Assembly: GCF_004136015.1 (NCBI RefSeq)
Contig: NZ_CP024866.1
Span: 5,429,969-5,493,968, forward strand
Source: Pseudomonas sp. ACM7
GTDB lineage: Bacteria > Pseudomonadota > Gammaproteobacteria > Pseudomonadales > Pseudomonadaceae
Direction: 5' to 3'
Length of the DNA stretch: 64,000 nucleotides
Part shown: positions 8,554 through 17,237 of the stretch, piece by piece
Numbering within the stretch: position 1 is the stretch's first letter
How the letters are laid out: each line of letters starts with the position of its first letter
Notes under the pieces: generated by a model
Told to the model about the DNA's origin: nothing
The model's input: the letters and a program-made list of their open reading frames with translations, nothing else
The model's database searches: none
Program-made: the position numbers and the translations under genes

Positions 8554-8596
8554 ATGGAAATATAGATCTTCTGGTTTTCGCTGACCTTAAGAGCCC

Positions 8597-8676
8597 ATCG
8601 CGAGCAAGCTCGCTCCCACATTAGATCGTGTCTGTCCGGCCAACTCGGTCAATTGTGGGAGCGAGCTTGCTCGCGA
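8597..8676. repeat. REP pair
   Basis: ATCGCGAGCAAGCTCGCTCCCACATT and its inverted copy ending GAGCTTGCTCGCGAT, separated by about 30 nt. They lie between the LysR gene and the convergent thioredoxin-like gene. Confidence 0.85.
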
Positions 8677-8702
8677 TAGCTGTCTGTCAAACGGCAGACT
8701 TC

Positions 8703-9134
8703 TCAAACCCTGATCAACGTGCGTGCCCGAGGCACAGTGCACAGGTTCCGTAGCGTTCGACGCAACCACGCCAGGTCATGGCCTGGTTTCCGTGCTGCGT
8801 ATAGGGGTTTCACCTTGCCGATGTACCTGGCGAAGTCTTCCTGCAGGGTTTGCTCAGTGCCGATTCCCTTGAGTTTCTTCAGCAGCTTCCCATCCTTGTA
8901 AAACAGCACGGTCGGGGTGCCGGTGACGTGCGGGTGGCGGGGGGATTCGGAGGTGTTCAACACATAGATGTTCGCGTGATGACGGTATCGCTCGGCAACC
9001 TGGCGAAAGACCGGTTCCGCCCAATCGCAGGCCGGGCAGTGTTCATTGCCGAAATACAGAATCACCGTGCGCCAGGTTTTCAGGGCCTTGCGGTAGGTGG
9101 GGGGCAATGTTGAGTGGGGTGCTGTCGAGTTCAT
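8703..9134 (-). CDS. Thioredoxin-like family protein
   Basis: 143 residues with a thioredoxin fold. The redox motif CPAC lies in FGNEHCPACDWAEPVF. A TGTPTVLFYKDGKLL segment carries the cis-Pro of the family. No signal peptide is seen, so the protein is likely cytosolic. The C-terminal 30 residues (Arg-rich) extend past the normal fold. The start has GGAG at usual distance. No operon partner. Confidence 0.85.
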   Translation of the reverse strand: MNSTAPHSTLPPTYRKALKTWRTVILYFGNEHCPACDWAEPVFRQVAERYRHHANIYVLNTSESPRHPHVTGTPTVLFYKDGKLLKKLKGIGTEQTLQEDFARYIGKVKPLYAARKPGHDLAWLRRTLRNLCTVPRARTLIRV

Positions 9135-9236
9135 TCAAAACTCCTTCCTCTCGGGATACATCGGCGGCGTGTTCAGGCGAAACAAAACGCGAGTCTTCGC
9201 CATGCGATAACTCGCGTGTCAGGCCTCAGCGGTGCA

Positions 9237-9641
9237 CTAGAGAAGCTTCGATAGCGTCACATCGCCGAAATAAGAGCCCAAAGTGCCGAACACACCATCA
9301 TTAGCTTCCAGCGTGACTTTGAACTTGATCGTGGAGATCTGGACTTCGAATTTTTTGGATAATACGGTCCAGTCTGTATTGCCACCGATGTCAAGGTAAA
9401 CCGGCTCGCCTGTGGGGAGCGGTTGCACTTGAATCCGGGCAGCAGAGCCGGGGAGAGTTTTCATTCTTGCGGACAGCATGAACTGTCCGCCGGCGCCAGC
9501 ACCGGTGGGGACGTCCTGACTGATTGAATCCGGGGCACCGATAATGCAATGACCGGTTACATAACTTACGTTATCTGGATTGGTCGCCGTCCACTCATTG
9601 CCTTGCTGAGAAAAGTCACCGTTCTTGATCAAATTAGCCAT
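9237..9641 (-). CDS. Small beta-sandwich (CBM/jelly-roll-like) protein of unknown function
   Basis: 134 residues. The N-terminus MANLIKNGDFSQQGNEW has the NG(D/G)F...W pattern seen at the start of carbohydrate-binding CBM4/9-type jelly rolls, followed by alternating polar/hydrophobic strands. There is no signal peptide and no cysteine pair. Such single-domain proteins in Pseudomonas are often cytosolic or released lectin-like proteins. Carbohydrate binding here is inference from the short motif only. Confidence 0.6.
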   Translation of the reverse strand: MANLIKNGDFSQQGNEWTATNPDNVSYVTGHCIIGAPDSISQDVPTGAGAGGQFMLSARMKTLPGSAARIQVQPLPTGEPVYLDIGGNTDWTVLSKKFEVQISTIKFKVTLEANDGVFGTLGSYFGDVTLSKLL

Positions 9642-10044
9642 TGCAAAAATCCTTTTCGGAATCGTTCGTTTTTAGTGGCTTGCACCGCATTGAGGTGCTG
9701 AGTAATTAGGCAATTCGAATAGGCATTCCACAACTGTCACTTCTGACAGGTGAGTCAGTAAATCCGATGAGCGGTCACTTGCAGTCAAGAGCCGCGCGGC
9801 GTCGCACTGGGTGCACAGATGCGCCTGGATGTGGCGTTACTTCCCAATGGGTTGCGTTCGGTAGCGAACGGATGCCGAGAGCCATGCGAGATAGTCCAAG
9901 TCGTTTTTTCTAACCAACTGAATCAATTGGATTTTCATACTCCAGGATTTTCTGCCGATCCTGTGGCACACTTTCTGCTGTCTATTCCGTTGTTACACAC
10001 CAACGTCCGGTATAACGGAATAACATCACCCTGGAGTGCTTGCC
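9642..10044. other. 403-bp intergenic region upstream of the amino acid ABC transporter
   Basis: No convincing gene. It contains the divergent 5' regions of the small beta-sandwich gene and the ABC operon, an ATTCCGTT...AACGGAAT dyad close to the transporter start, and a possible sigma-54-like TGGCACACTTTCTGCT at 9965-9980. A short open frame at 9819-10070 has no family features and is not called. Confidence 0.6.
9984..10021 (+). promoter_or_regulatory. Probable IclR-type operator overlapping the ABC operon promoter
   Basis: ATTCCGTT (9984-9991) and AACGGAAT (10014-10021) form a perfect inverted pair. The inner part also reads TCCG-GTATAA-CGGA, a shorter dyad. A -10-like TATAAC (10011-10016) sits inside it, 24 nt before the SD/ATG. 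TTCCG/CGGAA half-sites are common for IclR-family regulators, and an IclR gene lies in the same cluster. The assignment is inferred. Confidence 0.5.
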
Positions 10045-10893
10045 ATGCATCGCCGACCTTCCTTGTTTAAAGCGTGTGTTTTTGTTCTCGCGGCTTCGGC
10101 TGCTGCCATGGGCGTGGCCCAGGCGGCGGACAGCAAGCTCGATAGCGTGCTGGCCCGCGGGAAACTGATTGTGGGCACGGGCAGTACCAATGCGCCGTGG
10201 CACTTCCAGGGAGCGGACGGAAAGTTGCAGGGTTTTGATATCGATATCGCGCGGATGGTGGCCAAGGGGTTGTTCAACGACCCGAGCAAGGTCGAGTTCG
10301 TGGTGCAGTCGTCCGATGCGCGGATTCCCAACCTGCTGACCGACAAGGTCGACATGAGCTGTCAGTTCATTACCGTCACCGCCAGTCGTGCGCAGCAGGT
10401 GGCGTTCACGCTGCCGTACTACCGCGAAGGTGTTGGCCTGCTGCTGCCGGCCAACAGCAAGTACAAGGAAATCGAAGACCTCAAAGCCGCCAACGACAGC
10501 GTCACCGTGGCGGTGTTGCAGAACGTGTACGCCGAAGAGCTGGTGCATCAGGCGTTGCCCAAGGCCAAGGTCGATCAGTACGACAGCGTGGACCTGATGT
10601 ATCAGGCAGTGAACTCTGGCCGTGCCGACGCCGCGGCCACCGATCAGTCGTCGGTGAAATACCTGATGGTGCAGAACCAGGGGCGCTATCGCAGCCCGGC
10701 CTACGCCTGGAGTCCGCAAACCTACGCCTGCGCCGTCAAACGTGGCCATCAGGATTGGTTGAACTTCGTCAACACCACATTGCATGAAGCCATGACCGGC
10801 GTTGAATTCCCGACGTACGCGGCCTCCTTCAAGCAGTGGTTCGGTGTCGATCTTCCATCGCCAGCCATCGGTTTCCCCGTCGAATTCAAATGA
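10045..10893 (+). CDS. Amino acid ABC transporter substrate-binding protein (SBP family 3)
   Basis: About 282 residues. It has a Sec signal peptide (MHRRPSLFKACVFVLAASAAAMGVAQA, cut near AQA-AD), then the family-3 solute-binding fold (RGKLIVGTGSTNAPWHF, GFDIDIARMVAKGL, DKVDMSCQFITVTASRAQ). It captures a polar amino acid or related ligand in the periplasm. The ATG is preferred over an in-frame GTG 9 nt upstream because the SD CTGGAG overlaps that GTG. It is the first gene of an operon with two permeases and an ATPase. Confidence 0.93.
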   Translation: MHRRPSLFKACVFVLAASAAAMGVAQAADSKLDSVLARGKLIVGTGSTNAPWHFQGADGKLQGFDIDIARMVAKGLFNDPSKVEFVVQSSDARIPNLLTDKVDMSCQFITVTASRAQQVAFTLPYYREGVGLLLPANSKYKEIEDLKAANDSVTVAVLQNVYAEELVHQALPKAKVDQYDSVDLMYQAVNSGRADAAATDQSSVKYLMVQNQGRYRSPAYAWSPQTYACAVKRGHQDWLNFVNTTLHEAMTGVEFPTYAASFKQWFGVDLPSPAIGFPVEFK

Positions 10894-10945
10894 TCCCGTG
10901 AGAGCGGGGCGGTCATAAATCGCCCCGTTCAAGGTACTGCTGACC

Positions 10946-11608
10946 ATGAACTATCAGTTGAACTTTGCCGCCGTGTGGCGCGATTTCGACACCTTGCTGG
11001 CGGGGCTCGGTCTGGGCCTCGAACTGGCGCTGGTGTCGATCGCCATCGGTTGCGTGATCGGCCTAATGATGGCGTTTGCTTTGCTGTCAAAGCACCGGGC
11101 GTTGCGGGTGCTGGCGTCAGTGTATGTGACGGTGATCCGTAACACGCCGATTCTGGTGTTGATTCTGTTGATCTACTTCGCCTTGCCGAGCCTGGGGATC
11201 CGTCTGGACAAGATCCCGTCGTTCATCATCACCTTGTCGCTGTATGCAGGGGCGTATCTGACCGAAGTGTTCCGCGGCGGGCTGTTGAGTATTCCCAAGG
11301 GGCAGCGCGAAGCCGGGTTGGCGATTGGTCTGGGCGAGTGGCAGGTCAAGGCGTACGTCACCGTGCCGGTGATGCTGCGCAATGTGCTGCCGGCGCTGTC
11401 GAACAATTTCATCTCGCTGTTCAAGGACACCTCGCTGGCCGCGGCGATTGCCGTGCCGGAGCTGACCTATTACGCGCGCAAGATCAATGTCGAGAGCTAC
11501 CGGGTGATTGAAACCTGGCTGGTGACCACAGCGCTCTATGTGGCGGCCTGTTACCTCATTGCCATGATGCTGCGTTACCTCGAGCAGCGTCTGGCGATTC
11601 GCCGATAG
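10946..11608 (+). CDS. Amino acid ABC transporter permease (HisMQ type) 1
   Basis: 220 residues with about five TM helices. It has the N-terminal TVIRNTPILVLILLIYF motif and the EAA loop region EAGLAIGLGEWQVKAYVTVP of polar amino acid uptake permeases. It pairs with the next permease as an inner-membrane heterodimer. The gap to that gene is 8 nt. Confidence 0.93.
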   Translation: MNYQLNFAAVWRDFDTLLAGLGLGLELALVSIAIGCVIGLMMAFALLSKHRALRVLASVYVTVIRNTPILVLILLIYFALPSLGIRLDKIPSFIITLSLYAGAYLTEVFRGGLLSIPKGQREAGLAIGLGEWQVKAYVTVPVMLRNVLPALSNNFISLFKDTSLAAAIAVPELTYYARKINVESYRVIETWLVTTALYVAACYLIAMMLRYLEQRLAIRR

Positions 11609-11616
11609 GAGGCCAA

Positions 11617-12279
11617 ATGTACGAATCCCCCAGTTGGTTGCATGAGTTATGGGTGGCACGGGAAGTCCTGTGGCAAGGCTTTTTGACCAGTGTGCAGGTC
11701 TCGGCCCTGGCGATTCTGCTGGGCACGATGGTCGGCATCGTCGCCGGTCTGGTGCTGACGTACGGCAAGTTCTGGATGCGCGCGCCGTTTCGGTTTTACG
11801 TCGACCTGATTCGTGGCACGCCGGTGTTTGTGCTGGTGCTGGCCTGCTTCTACATGGCGCCCGCACTAGGTTGGCAGATCAGTGCCTTTCAGGCCGGTGC
11901 GTTGGGGCTGACGCTGTTTTGCGGCTCCCACGTCGCCGAGATTGTGCGCGGCGCGTTGCAAGCGTTGCCCAGTGGTCAGATGGAAGCGAGCAAGGCCATC
12001 GGCCTGACGTTTTATCAAGCGCTCGGTTACGTGTTGTTGCCTCAGGCGTTGCGGCAGATCTTGCCGACCTGGGTCAACTCGTCCACCGAGATCGTCAAGG
12101 CCTCCACGCTGCTGTCGGTGATCGGTGTGGCTGAGTTGTTACTCAGCACCCAGCAGATCATCGCCCGGACCTTCATGACCCTCGAGTTTTACCTGTTCGC
12201 CGGATTTCTGTTTTTCGTCATCAACTACGCCATCGAATTACTCGGCCAGCACATTGAAAAGCGGGTGGCCTTGCCATGA
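11617..12279 (+). CDS. Amino acid ABC transporter permease (HisMQ type) 2
   Basis: 220 residues. It has the [20 protein letters not shown] motif, and the EAA loop is [21 protein letters not shown]. It is a paralogue of the preceding permease and presumably its partner. The stop overlaps the ATPase start (ATGA), indicating translational coupling. Confidence 0.93.
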   Translation: MYESPSWLHELWVAREVLWQGFLTSVQVSALAILLGTMVGIVAGLVLTYGKFWMRAPFRFYVDLIRGTPVFVLVLACFYMAPALGWQISAFQAGALGLTLFCGSHVAEIVRGALQALPSGQMEASKAIGLTFYQALGYVLLPQALRQILPTWVNSSTEIVKASTLLSVIGVAELLLSTQQIIARTFMTLEFYLFAGFLFFVINYAIELLGQHIEKRVALP

Positions 12280-13082
12280 CTCAATCTTCGCTCTCTAACG
12301 TAAAAGATGCTCAAAACGGTCAGCCCCTGCTGGACATTCGCGGGTTGCACAAAAAGTACGGCCAGCTCGAAGTGCTCAAGGGCGTCGACCTGACCATGCA
12401 GCGCGGCAACGTCGTGACGCTGATCGGTTCCAGCGGTTCGGGCAAGACCACGTTGCTGCGCTGCGTGAACATGCTCGAAGAATTCCAGGGCGGTCAGATC
12501 ATGCTGGATGGCGAGTCCATCGGTTATGACGAGGTGAACGGCAAGCGCGTGCGGCACCCGGAAAAAGTCATCGCCCGGCATCGGGCCATGACTGGCATGG
12601 CGTTCCAGCAGTTCAACCTGTTTCCGCACCTCACGGCGTTGCAGAACGTCACCCTCGGTTTGCTCAAGGTCAAAAAGCTGCACAAGGATGAAGCGGTGGC
12701 CCTGGCGGAAAAATGGCTGGAGCGGGTCGGCTTGCTGGAAAGGCGCGATCACTTCCCCGGTCAGTTGTCCGGTGGTCAGCAGCAGCGCGTGGCGATTGCC
12801 AGGGCGATTGCGATGAACCCGAGCCTGATGCTGTTCGACGAGGTCACCTCGGCCCTTGACCCGGAACTGGTCGGCGAAGTGCTGAGCGTGATCAAAGGCC
12901 TGGCCGAGGACGGCATGACCATGTTGTTGGTGACCCACGAAATGCGTTTTGCGTTTGAAGTCTCGGACAAAATCGTTTTCATGAATCAGGGGCGGATCGA
13001 AGAGCAGGGGCCACCCAAGGAACTGTTCGAACGCCCGCAATCGCCACGACTGGCGGAATTTCTCAAGAACACGCGTTTTTAA
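12276..13082 (+). CDS. Amino acid ABC transporter ATP-binding protein
   Basis: 268 residues. Walker A is GSSGSGKTT, the Q-loop lies in [13 protein letters not shown], the signature is [14 protein letters not shown], and Walker B is [12 protein letters not shown]. It energises the two permeases above. The N-terminal 20 residues are extra to the domain. It overlaps the preceding gene by 4 nt. Confidence 0.95.
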   Translation: MTQSSLSNVKDAQNGQPLLDIRGLHKKYGQLEVLKGVDLTMQRGNVVTLIGSSGSGKTTLLRCVNMLEEFQGGQIMLDGESIGYDEVNGKRVRHPEKVIARHRAMTGMAFQQFNLFPHLTALQNVTLGLLKVKKLHKDEAVALAEKWLERVGLLERRDHFPGQLSGGQQQRVAIARAIAMNPSLMLFDEVTSALDPELVGEVLSVIKGLAEDGMTMLLVTHEMRFAFEVSDKIVFMNQGRIEEQGPPKELFERPQSPRLAEFLKNTRF

Positions 13083-13112
13083 ATATCCACTTTTCAATCA
13101 GGAGAATTATTC

Positions 13113-13502
13113 ATGAGCATTACTCGTTACGGCACCGGTAGCACCGCCGGTGGCGGCCAGCCCCGTCCTTTCGCCCGCGCCGTTGAGGCCGATGGCTGGC
13201 TGCACGTGTCCGGGCAAGTACCGGCGCTGGATGGCGAAATCATTGTGGGTGGCATCGTCGAACAGACTCATCAGACCATGAAAAACCTGATCGCGATTCT
13301 CGAAGAAGCCGGTTATGGCCTGGAAGATGTGGTGCGCACCAGTGTGTGGCTGGAAGACCCGCGGGATTTCTGGAGTTTCAACAAGGTGTTTTCCGAATAC
13401 TTCAAAAGCGAACACGCACCGGCCCGGGCCTGTGTGCAGGCGAACATGATGGTCGATTGCAAGGTTGAGATCGACTGCATCGCATACAAGAAAAAGGCCT
13501 GA
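13113..13502 (+). CDS. RidA/YjgF family enamine/imine deaminase
   Basis: 129 residues of the RidA fold, with GTGSTAGGGQPRPFARAV at the N-terminus and the RTSVWLEDPRDFWSFN region. The usual catalytic Arg lies in the HAPARACVQANM segment. RidA hydrolyses reactive 2-aminoacrylate-type intermediates released by PLP enzymes. Here it sits in a unit with a PLP deaminase, so it probably clears that enzyme's enamine product. It has a good SD (AGGAGAA) 30 nt after the ABC ATPase gene. Confidence 0.9.
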   Translation: MSITRYGTGSTAGGGQPRPFARAVEADGWLHVSGQVPALDGEIIVGGIVEQTHQTMKNLIAILEEAGYGLEDVVRTSVWLEDPRDFWSFNKVFSEYFKSEHAPARACVQANMMVDCKVEIDCIAYKKKA

Positions 13503-13529
13503 ACCGAGAGCGCGGCTGATTGGCCCTTG

Positions 13530-13624
13530 TAGGAGCTGCCGAAGGCTGCGATCTTTTGGCGTTTTTGGATGAGCCGCAAGAGCAGGATCAAGATCAAAAG
13601 ATCGCAGCCTGCGGCAGCTCCTAC
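13530..13624. repeat. Long inverted repeat, TGTAGGAGCTGCCG...GATCTTTT family
   Basis: GTAGGAGCTGCCGAAGGCTGCGATCTTTT and the nearly perfect inverse AAAAGATCGCAGCCTGCGGCAGCTCCTAC (one mismatch), about 38 nt apart. Same family as the elements at 2.4 kb and 16.8 kb. It separates ridA from the IclR gene. Confidence 0.85.
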
Positions 13625-13652
13625 GGGGGCGACTTTGAATGGGAACACAGAC

Positions 13653-14417
13653 ATGACCGAAGACACCATCAAGCGCCGGGCTCGCGGTCTGGACCGGGCG
13701 TTCGATATCCTCGATTTCCTCAAGGAAATCGGCAAGCCCCTGCGCCCGAACGAAATCGCCAGCGGCATCGGCAGCCCGAAATCCACGGTCTACGAATTGG
13801 TTGCCTCCCTGCTGGAGCGACGGATTCTGGAGGCCGTGGGCAAGGACGGTCACGTCTACCTCGGCCGTCAGCTGTACTTCCTCGGGCAAGCGCATTTACG
13901 CCATTTCGACCTGACCCGTGAGGCCGATCATGCCTTGCAGGAGATCGTCAGCCAGACCCGCGAAACCGCGCAGATGTGCCTGCTCAACGGACGAAAATAC
14001 ACCGTGGCCTTGATGAAAGAGGGCGAGCGGCATTTTCGCATTTCCTCTGATATCGGCGAGAACGCGCCGATTCCCTGGACCGCTTCCGGACGTCTACTGC
14101 TGGCGCATTTGAGCGACCAGGAAATCGTCGACCTGATTGACCACGACGATTTCATCCTGCCCAACGGTGAATGTCTGCCGCTTGAACAGTTTCTCGGTGA
14201 AATCCGTCAGGCCGCTATCGATGGCTTCTTCTCTTTCGATAGTGTCGCGGACACCTTTACCCATTGCTTCGCCGCCCCGGTGAAAGACCTGAACGGCGTG
14301 GCCATTGCGACCCTGTGCATCGTCGCCCCGAGGGCCGATGCCAAGAACAATTACAACGACTACCGCCGGGTGCTGATTGACAGCGCCAACAGCCTGGCCC
14401 GTCGCATCAACGAATAA
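13653..14417 (+). CDS. IclR family transcriptional regulator
   Basis: 254 residues from ATG (MTEDTIKRRARGLDRAFDIL). It has an N-terminal winged HTH (RPNEIASGIGSPKSTVYELVASLL) and a C-terminal IclR effector domain (AQMCLLNGRKYTVALMKEGE...). An upstream in-frame start would translate through the repeat arm, so the later ATG is preferred. It lies within the amino acid uptake/deaminase unit and probably represses or activates it. A TTCCG dyad upstream of the transporter is a candidate site. Confidence 0.92.
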   Translation: MTEDTIKRRARGLDRAFDILDFLKEIGKPLRPNEIASGIGSPKSTVYELVASLLERRILEAVGKDGHVYLGRQLYFLGQAHLRHFDLTREADHALQEIVSQTRETAQMCLLNGRKYTVALMKEGERHFRISSDIGENAPIPWTASGRLLLAHLSDQEIVDLIDHDDFILPNGECLPLEQFLGEIRQAAIDGFFSFDSVADTFTHCFAAPVKDLNGVAIATLCIVAPRADAKNNYNDYRRVLIDSANSLARRINE

Positions 14418-14456
14418 CAGCGGCTGCCTGCGGCCGCGAATGTGAGGAGTTCGACC

Positions 14457-15674
14457 ATGTTTTCTGCCAAAAATACTGCCACCGTGGAAAAGGGCTTTGC
14501 CCACACAGGCGCCAATCTTGTGCGCGACGTCAGCCTGCCTGCGCTGGTGCTGCACCGCGAAGCGCTGGAACACAACATTCGCTGGATGCAGACCTTTGTC
14601 AGCAACAGCGGTGCCGAACTCGCCCCCCACGGCAAAACCAGCATGACCCCGGCGCTGTTTCGCCGCCAACTGGACGCCGGTGCCTGGGGCATCACCCTGG
14701 CCAGCGCCACGCAAACCCGCGCGGCTTACGCCCATGGCGTGCATCGGGTGCTGATGGCCAACCAATTGGTCGGTACGCCGAACATGGCGTTGATCGCCGA
14801 TCTGCTGACGGACCCTGCTTTCGACTTCCATTGCATGGTCGATCACCCGGACAACGTCGCTGACCTCGGCGCGTATTTCGCCTCCCGCGGTGTGCGCTTG
14901 AACGTGATGATCGAGTACGGCGTGGTCGGCGGTCGTTGCGGTTGCCGCACGGAAAACGAAGTGGTCGCGCTGGCCAAAGCCATTGCTGCACAACCGGCCC
15001 TGGCGCTGACCGGGATCGAAGGTTACGAAGGGGTGATTCACGGCGATCATGCGGTGAGCAGCATCCGTGCGTTCGCTGATTCTTTGGTGCGCCTGGCCGT
15101 GCAGTTGCAGGACAGCGGCGCGTTCGCCATTCCCAAGCCGATCATCACTGCCTCGGGTTCGGCCTGGTATGACCTGATCGCTGAATCCTTCGAAGCGCAG
15201 AACGCCGGCGGGCGTTTCCTCAGCGTGCTGCGTCCTGGCAGCTACGTAGCTCACGACCATGGCATCTATAAAGAAGCGCAATGCTGCGTGCTCGACCGCC
15301 GCAGTGATTTGCACGAAGGCTTGCGACCGGCGCTTGAAGTCTGGGCTCATGTGCAATCGTTGCCGGAACCGGGCTTTGCGGTGATCGCCCTGGGTAAACG
15401 CGACGTGGCCTACGACGCCGGGTTGCCGGTGCCGCTGTTGCGTTACAAGGCGGGCGTGGTACCGGCGACGGGCGATGATGTCAGCGCCTGCAAGGTGACG
15501 GCAGTGATGGACCAGCATGCGTTCATGACCGTGGCGCCGGGGGTTGAGCTGCGGGTGGGGGACATTATTTCCTTTGGTACTTCGCACCCGTGCCTGACGT
15601 TCGACAAGTGGCGTATCGGGTGTCTGGTGGATGAGCAGCTGAATGTCATCGAAACCATGGAAACCTGTTTCTAA
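14457..15674 (+). CDS. Amino acid deaminase / D-serine dehydratase-like fold-III PLP enzyme
   Basis: 405 residues with an alanine-racemase-type N-terminal barrel and a C-terminal DSD1-like domain. The PLP lysine is in APHGKTSM, and a probable zinc site is FGTSHPCLTFD near the C-terminus. The family dehydrates or cleaves D-3-hydroxyamino acids (D-Ser, D-Thr). Deamination would give 2-aminoacrylate-type enamines, the substrate of the RidA encoded just upstream. The ATG has GAGGAG upstream; a GTG 15 nt earlier overlaps that SD. The exact substrate is unknown. Confidence 0.85.
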   Translation: MFSAKNTATVEKGFAHTGANLVRDVSLPALVLHREALEHNIRWMQTFVSNSGAELAPHGKTSMTPALFRRQLDAGAWGITLASATQTRAAYAHGVHRVLMANQLVGTPNMALIADLLTDPAFDFHCMVDHPDNVADLGAYFASRGVRLNVMIEYGVVGGRCGCRTENEVVALAKAIAAQPALALTGIEGYEGVIHGDHAVSSIRAFADSLVRLAVQLQDSGAFAIPKPIITASGSAWYDLIAESFEAQNAGGRFLSVLRPGSYVAHDHGIYKEAQCCVLDRRSDLHEGLRPALEVWAHVQSLPEPGFAVIALGKRDVAYDAGLPVPLLRYKAGVVPATGDDVSACKVTAVMDQHAFMTVAPGVELRVGDIISFGTSHPCLTFDKWRIGCLVDEQLNVIETMETCF

Positions 15675-15719
15675 GGCTTGATTCGCGTCCGGCCGTTTTG
15701 CGACCGCTTCGCGCTCGAA

Positions 15720-15787
15720 CGCAGGCTTCGCCAGCTGCTACATAAAGCGGGTTCGCCACGCACTTGTAGCAGTTGCCGCAGGCTACG
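15720..15787. repeat. Imperfect inverted repeat (CAGCTGCTACA / TGTAGCAGTTG family)
   Basis: CGCAGGCTTCGCCAGCTGCTACA faces TGTAGCAGTTGCCGCAGGCTACG with a few mismatches. It is a different repeat family from the GTGGGAGC REPs, and lies between the deaminase and kinase genes. Confidence 0.65.
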
Positions 15788-15819
15788 TCCGGCTGCGCAA
15801 CAGTCGTGAGCGGGTCAAC

Positions 15820-16770
15820 ATGAGAATTCAATTAATGAACACTATCAGCACCCTCGGCCCCAACACCCCGCGCATCGCCCTGATCGGCGAGTGCATGATC
15901 GAGTTGCAGCAACGCGCCGACGGCATCCTGCAACAGAGTTTCGGTGGCGATACCTTGAACACGGCGGTCTACCTGTCCCGGGAGTTGGGCGAGGGCGGCA
16001 CGGTGGATTACGTCACCGCCCTGGGCGACGACAGTTTCAGCGATGCGATGTGCCAGAGCTGGGCCGACGAAAACATCGGGCTGGGCATGGTCCAGCGTTT
16101 GCCCGGCCGATTGCCTGGCTTGTATTGCATCCAGACTGATGCTGCCGGCGAACGGCGTTTTCTCTACTGGCGCAATGAAGCGGCAGTCCGCGATTGTTTC
16201 ACCACCCCGGCCGCCGCGCCGATCCTCGCGGCACTGCCGGATTACGATGTGCTGTATTTCAGCGGCATCACCCTGGCGGTGCTCGGCGTGCAAGGTCGGG
16301 AGAAGTTGCTGGAAACCCTGATCGAAGCCCGGCAGCGGGATGCGCGGATCGTGTTCGACAACAATTACCGGCCACGGTTGTGGGCGTCGATCGAGGACGC
16401 ACGGGCGGCCTATCGCAGTGTTCTGCCCTATGTCGACCTGGCATTGCTGACTGCCGATGACGAGCAGGCGCTGTTTCATTTTTCCGATTGCGAGGCGGTA
16501 TTTGCCGCTTACGAGCAGATTGGCACGCCTGAGGTGGTACTCAAGCGTGGCGCCGAGGCGTGTCTGATTCGTTGTGATGGAGAGTCGTTTGAAGTGCCGG
16601 CGCAGGTGGTCGAGCGAGTGGTGGACACCACGGCAGCGGGGGATTCATTTAGCGCAGCGTATTTGGCCAGTCGCCTTAAAGGAGGCAGCCCGATTGAGGC
16701 TGCTGAAGCGGGGCATCGCTTGGCGAGTCGGGTGATTCAGGTGCCCGGTGCGCTGATCCCCAAAGATTGA
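15820..16770 (+). CDS. PfkB family sugar kinase (2-keto-3-deoxygluconate kinase-like)
   Basis: 316 residues of the ribokinase fold. An N-terminal GECMIELQQ is followed by GGDTLNTAVYLSREL, and the C-terminal catalytic motif is DTTAAGDSFSAAYLA. It phosphorylates a sugar or sugar acid; KDG-kinase-like sequence features suggest 2-keto-3-deoxygluconate. Its position after an amino acid deaminase suggests that the deaminated product is a sugar-acid-like keto acid. A second in-frame ATG 15 nt downstream is equally possible as start. Confidence 0.87.
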   Translation: MRIQLMNTISTLGPNTPRIALIGECMIELQQRADGILQQSFGGDTLNTAVYLSRELGEGGTVDYVTALGDDSFSDAMCQSWADENIGLGMVQRLPGRLPGLYCIQTDAAGERRFLYWRNEAAVRDCFTTPAAAPILAALPDYDVLYFSGITLAVLGVQGREKLLETLIEARQRDARIVFDNNYRPRLWASIEDARAAYRSVLPYVDLALLTADDEQALFHFSDCEAVFAAYEQIGTPEVVLKRGAEACLIRCDGESFEVPAQVVERVVDTTAAGDSFSAAYLASRLKGGSPIEAAEAGHRLASRVIQVPGALIPKD

Positions 16771-16782
16771 AACGCAATCCCC

Positions 16783-16879
16783 TGTAGGAGCTGCCGAAGG
16801 CTGCGATCTTTTGATCTTGCTCCTTTCGGGACCGCTGAAAATCAAGATCAAAAGATCGCAGCCTTCGGCAGCTCCTACA
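16783..16879. repeat. Long (about 36-bp arm) inverted repeat between convergent genes
   Basis: The arm starting TGTAGGAGCTGCCGAAGG and ending GATCTTTTGATCTTG is mirrored by CAAGATCAAAAGATCGCAGCC...TCCTACA almost perfectly, with about 25 nt between. It can serve as a bidirectional transcription barrier between the kinase and the parvulin gene. Confidence 0.85.
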
Positions 16880-16897
16880 TAGGGCCTTTAAAGCCCC

Positions 16898-17173
16898 TCA
16901 ATCCCGGTAAAACACCTGCACCAGGTGATAGCCAAACTTGCTCTTGATCGGCCCGTGCACAACCCGCAACGGCTTTTTGAAAATCACGGCATCGATAACA
17001 CCGACCATCTGCCCGGGCCGTACTTCACCCAGATCGCCGCCGCGCTTGCCGGACGGGCAGGTGGAATACTTCTTGGCCAGCACATCGAAGGCTTCGCCCT
17101 TGGCGATGCGTTGTTTGAGCTGTTCGGCTTCTTCCGAGGTTTTCACCAGAATATGGCGGGCTTGAGCTTTCAT
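16898..17173 (-). CDS. Parvulin-type peptidyl-prolyl isomerase (PpiC-like)
   Basis: 91 residues, one rotamase domain. KAQARHILVKTSEEAEQL is followed by STCPSGKRGGDLGEVRPGQMV, and it ends KSKFGYHLVQV. This matches the small cytosolic PpiC/parvulin. The start MKAQARHI is chosen because an SD (AAGG) precedes it and family members begin there. A second parvulin is encoded at about 37 kb. Confidence 0.93.
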   Translation of the reverse strand: MKAQARHILVKTSEEAEQLKQRIAKGEAFDVLAKKYSTCPSGKRGGDLGEVRPGQMVGVIDAVIFKKPLRVVHGPIKSKFGYHLVQVFYRD

Positions 17174-17237
17174 GGGCAGTACCTTGCAACGGTGGTGGCT
17201 ATATTGGTGCCAGCGGGGGGCGCGATTATGCCTCAAC

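Noticed and set aside
9965..9980. Sigma-54-like TGGCACA-N4-CTGCT upstream of the amino acid ABC operon
   Set aside because: The match is fair, but no sigma-54 activator is nearby and a -10-like TATAAC inside a dyad lies closer to the start. Kept only as an alternative.
14094..15587. 497-codon open frame on the minus strand opposite the deaminase gene
   Set aside because: It is antisense to a PLP enzyme with intact motifs, and its His/Arg/Gln-rich composition is typical of shadow frames in high-GC DNA.
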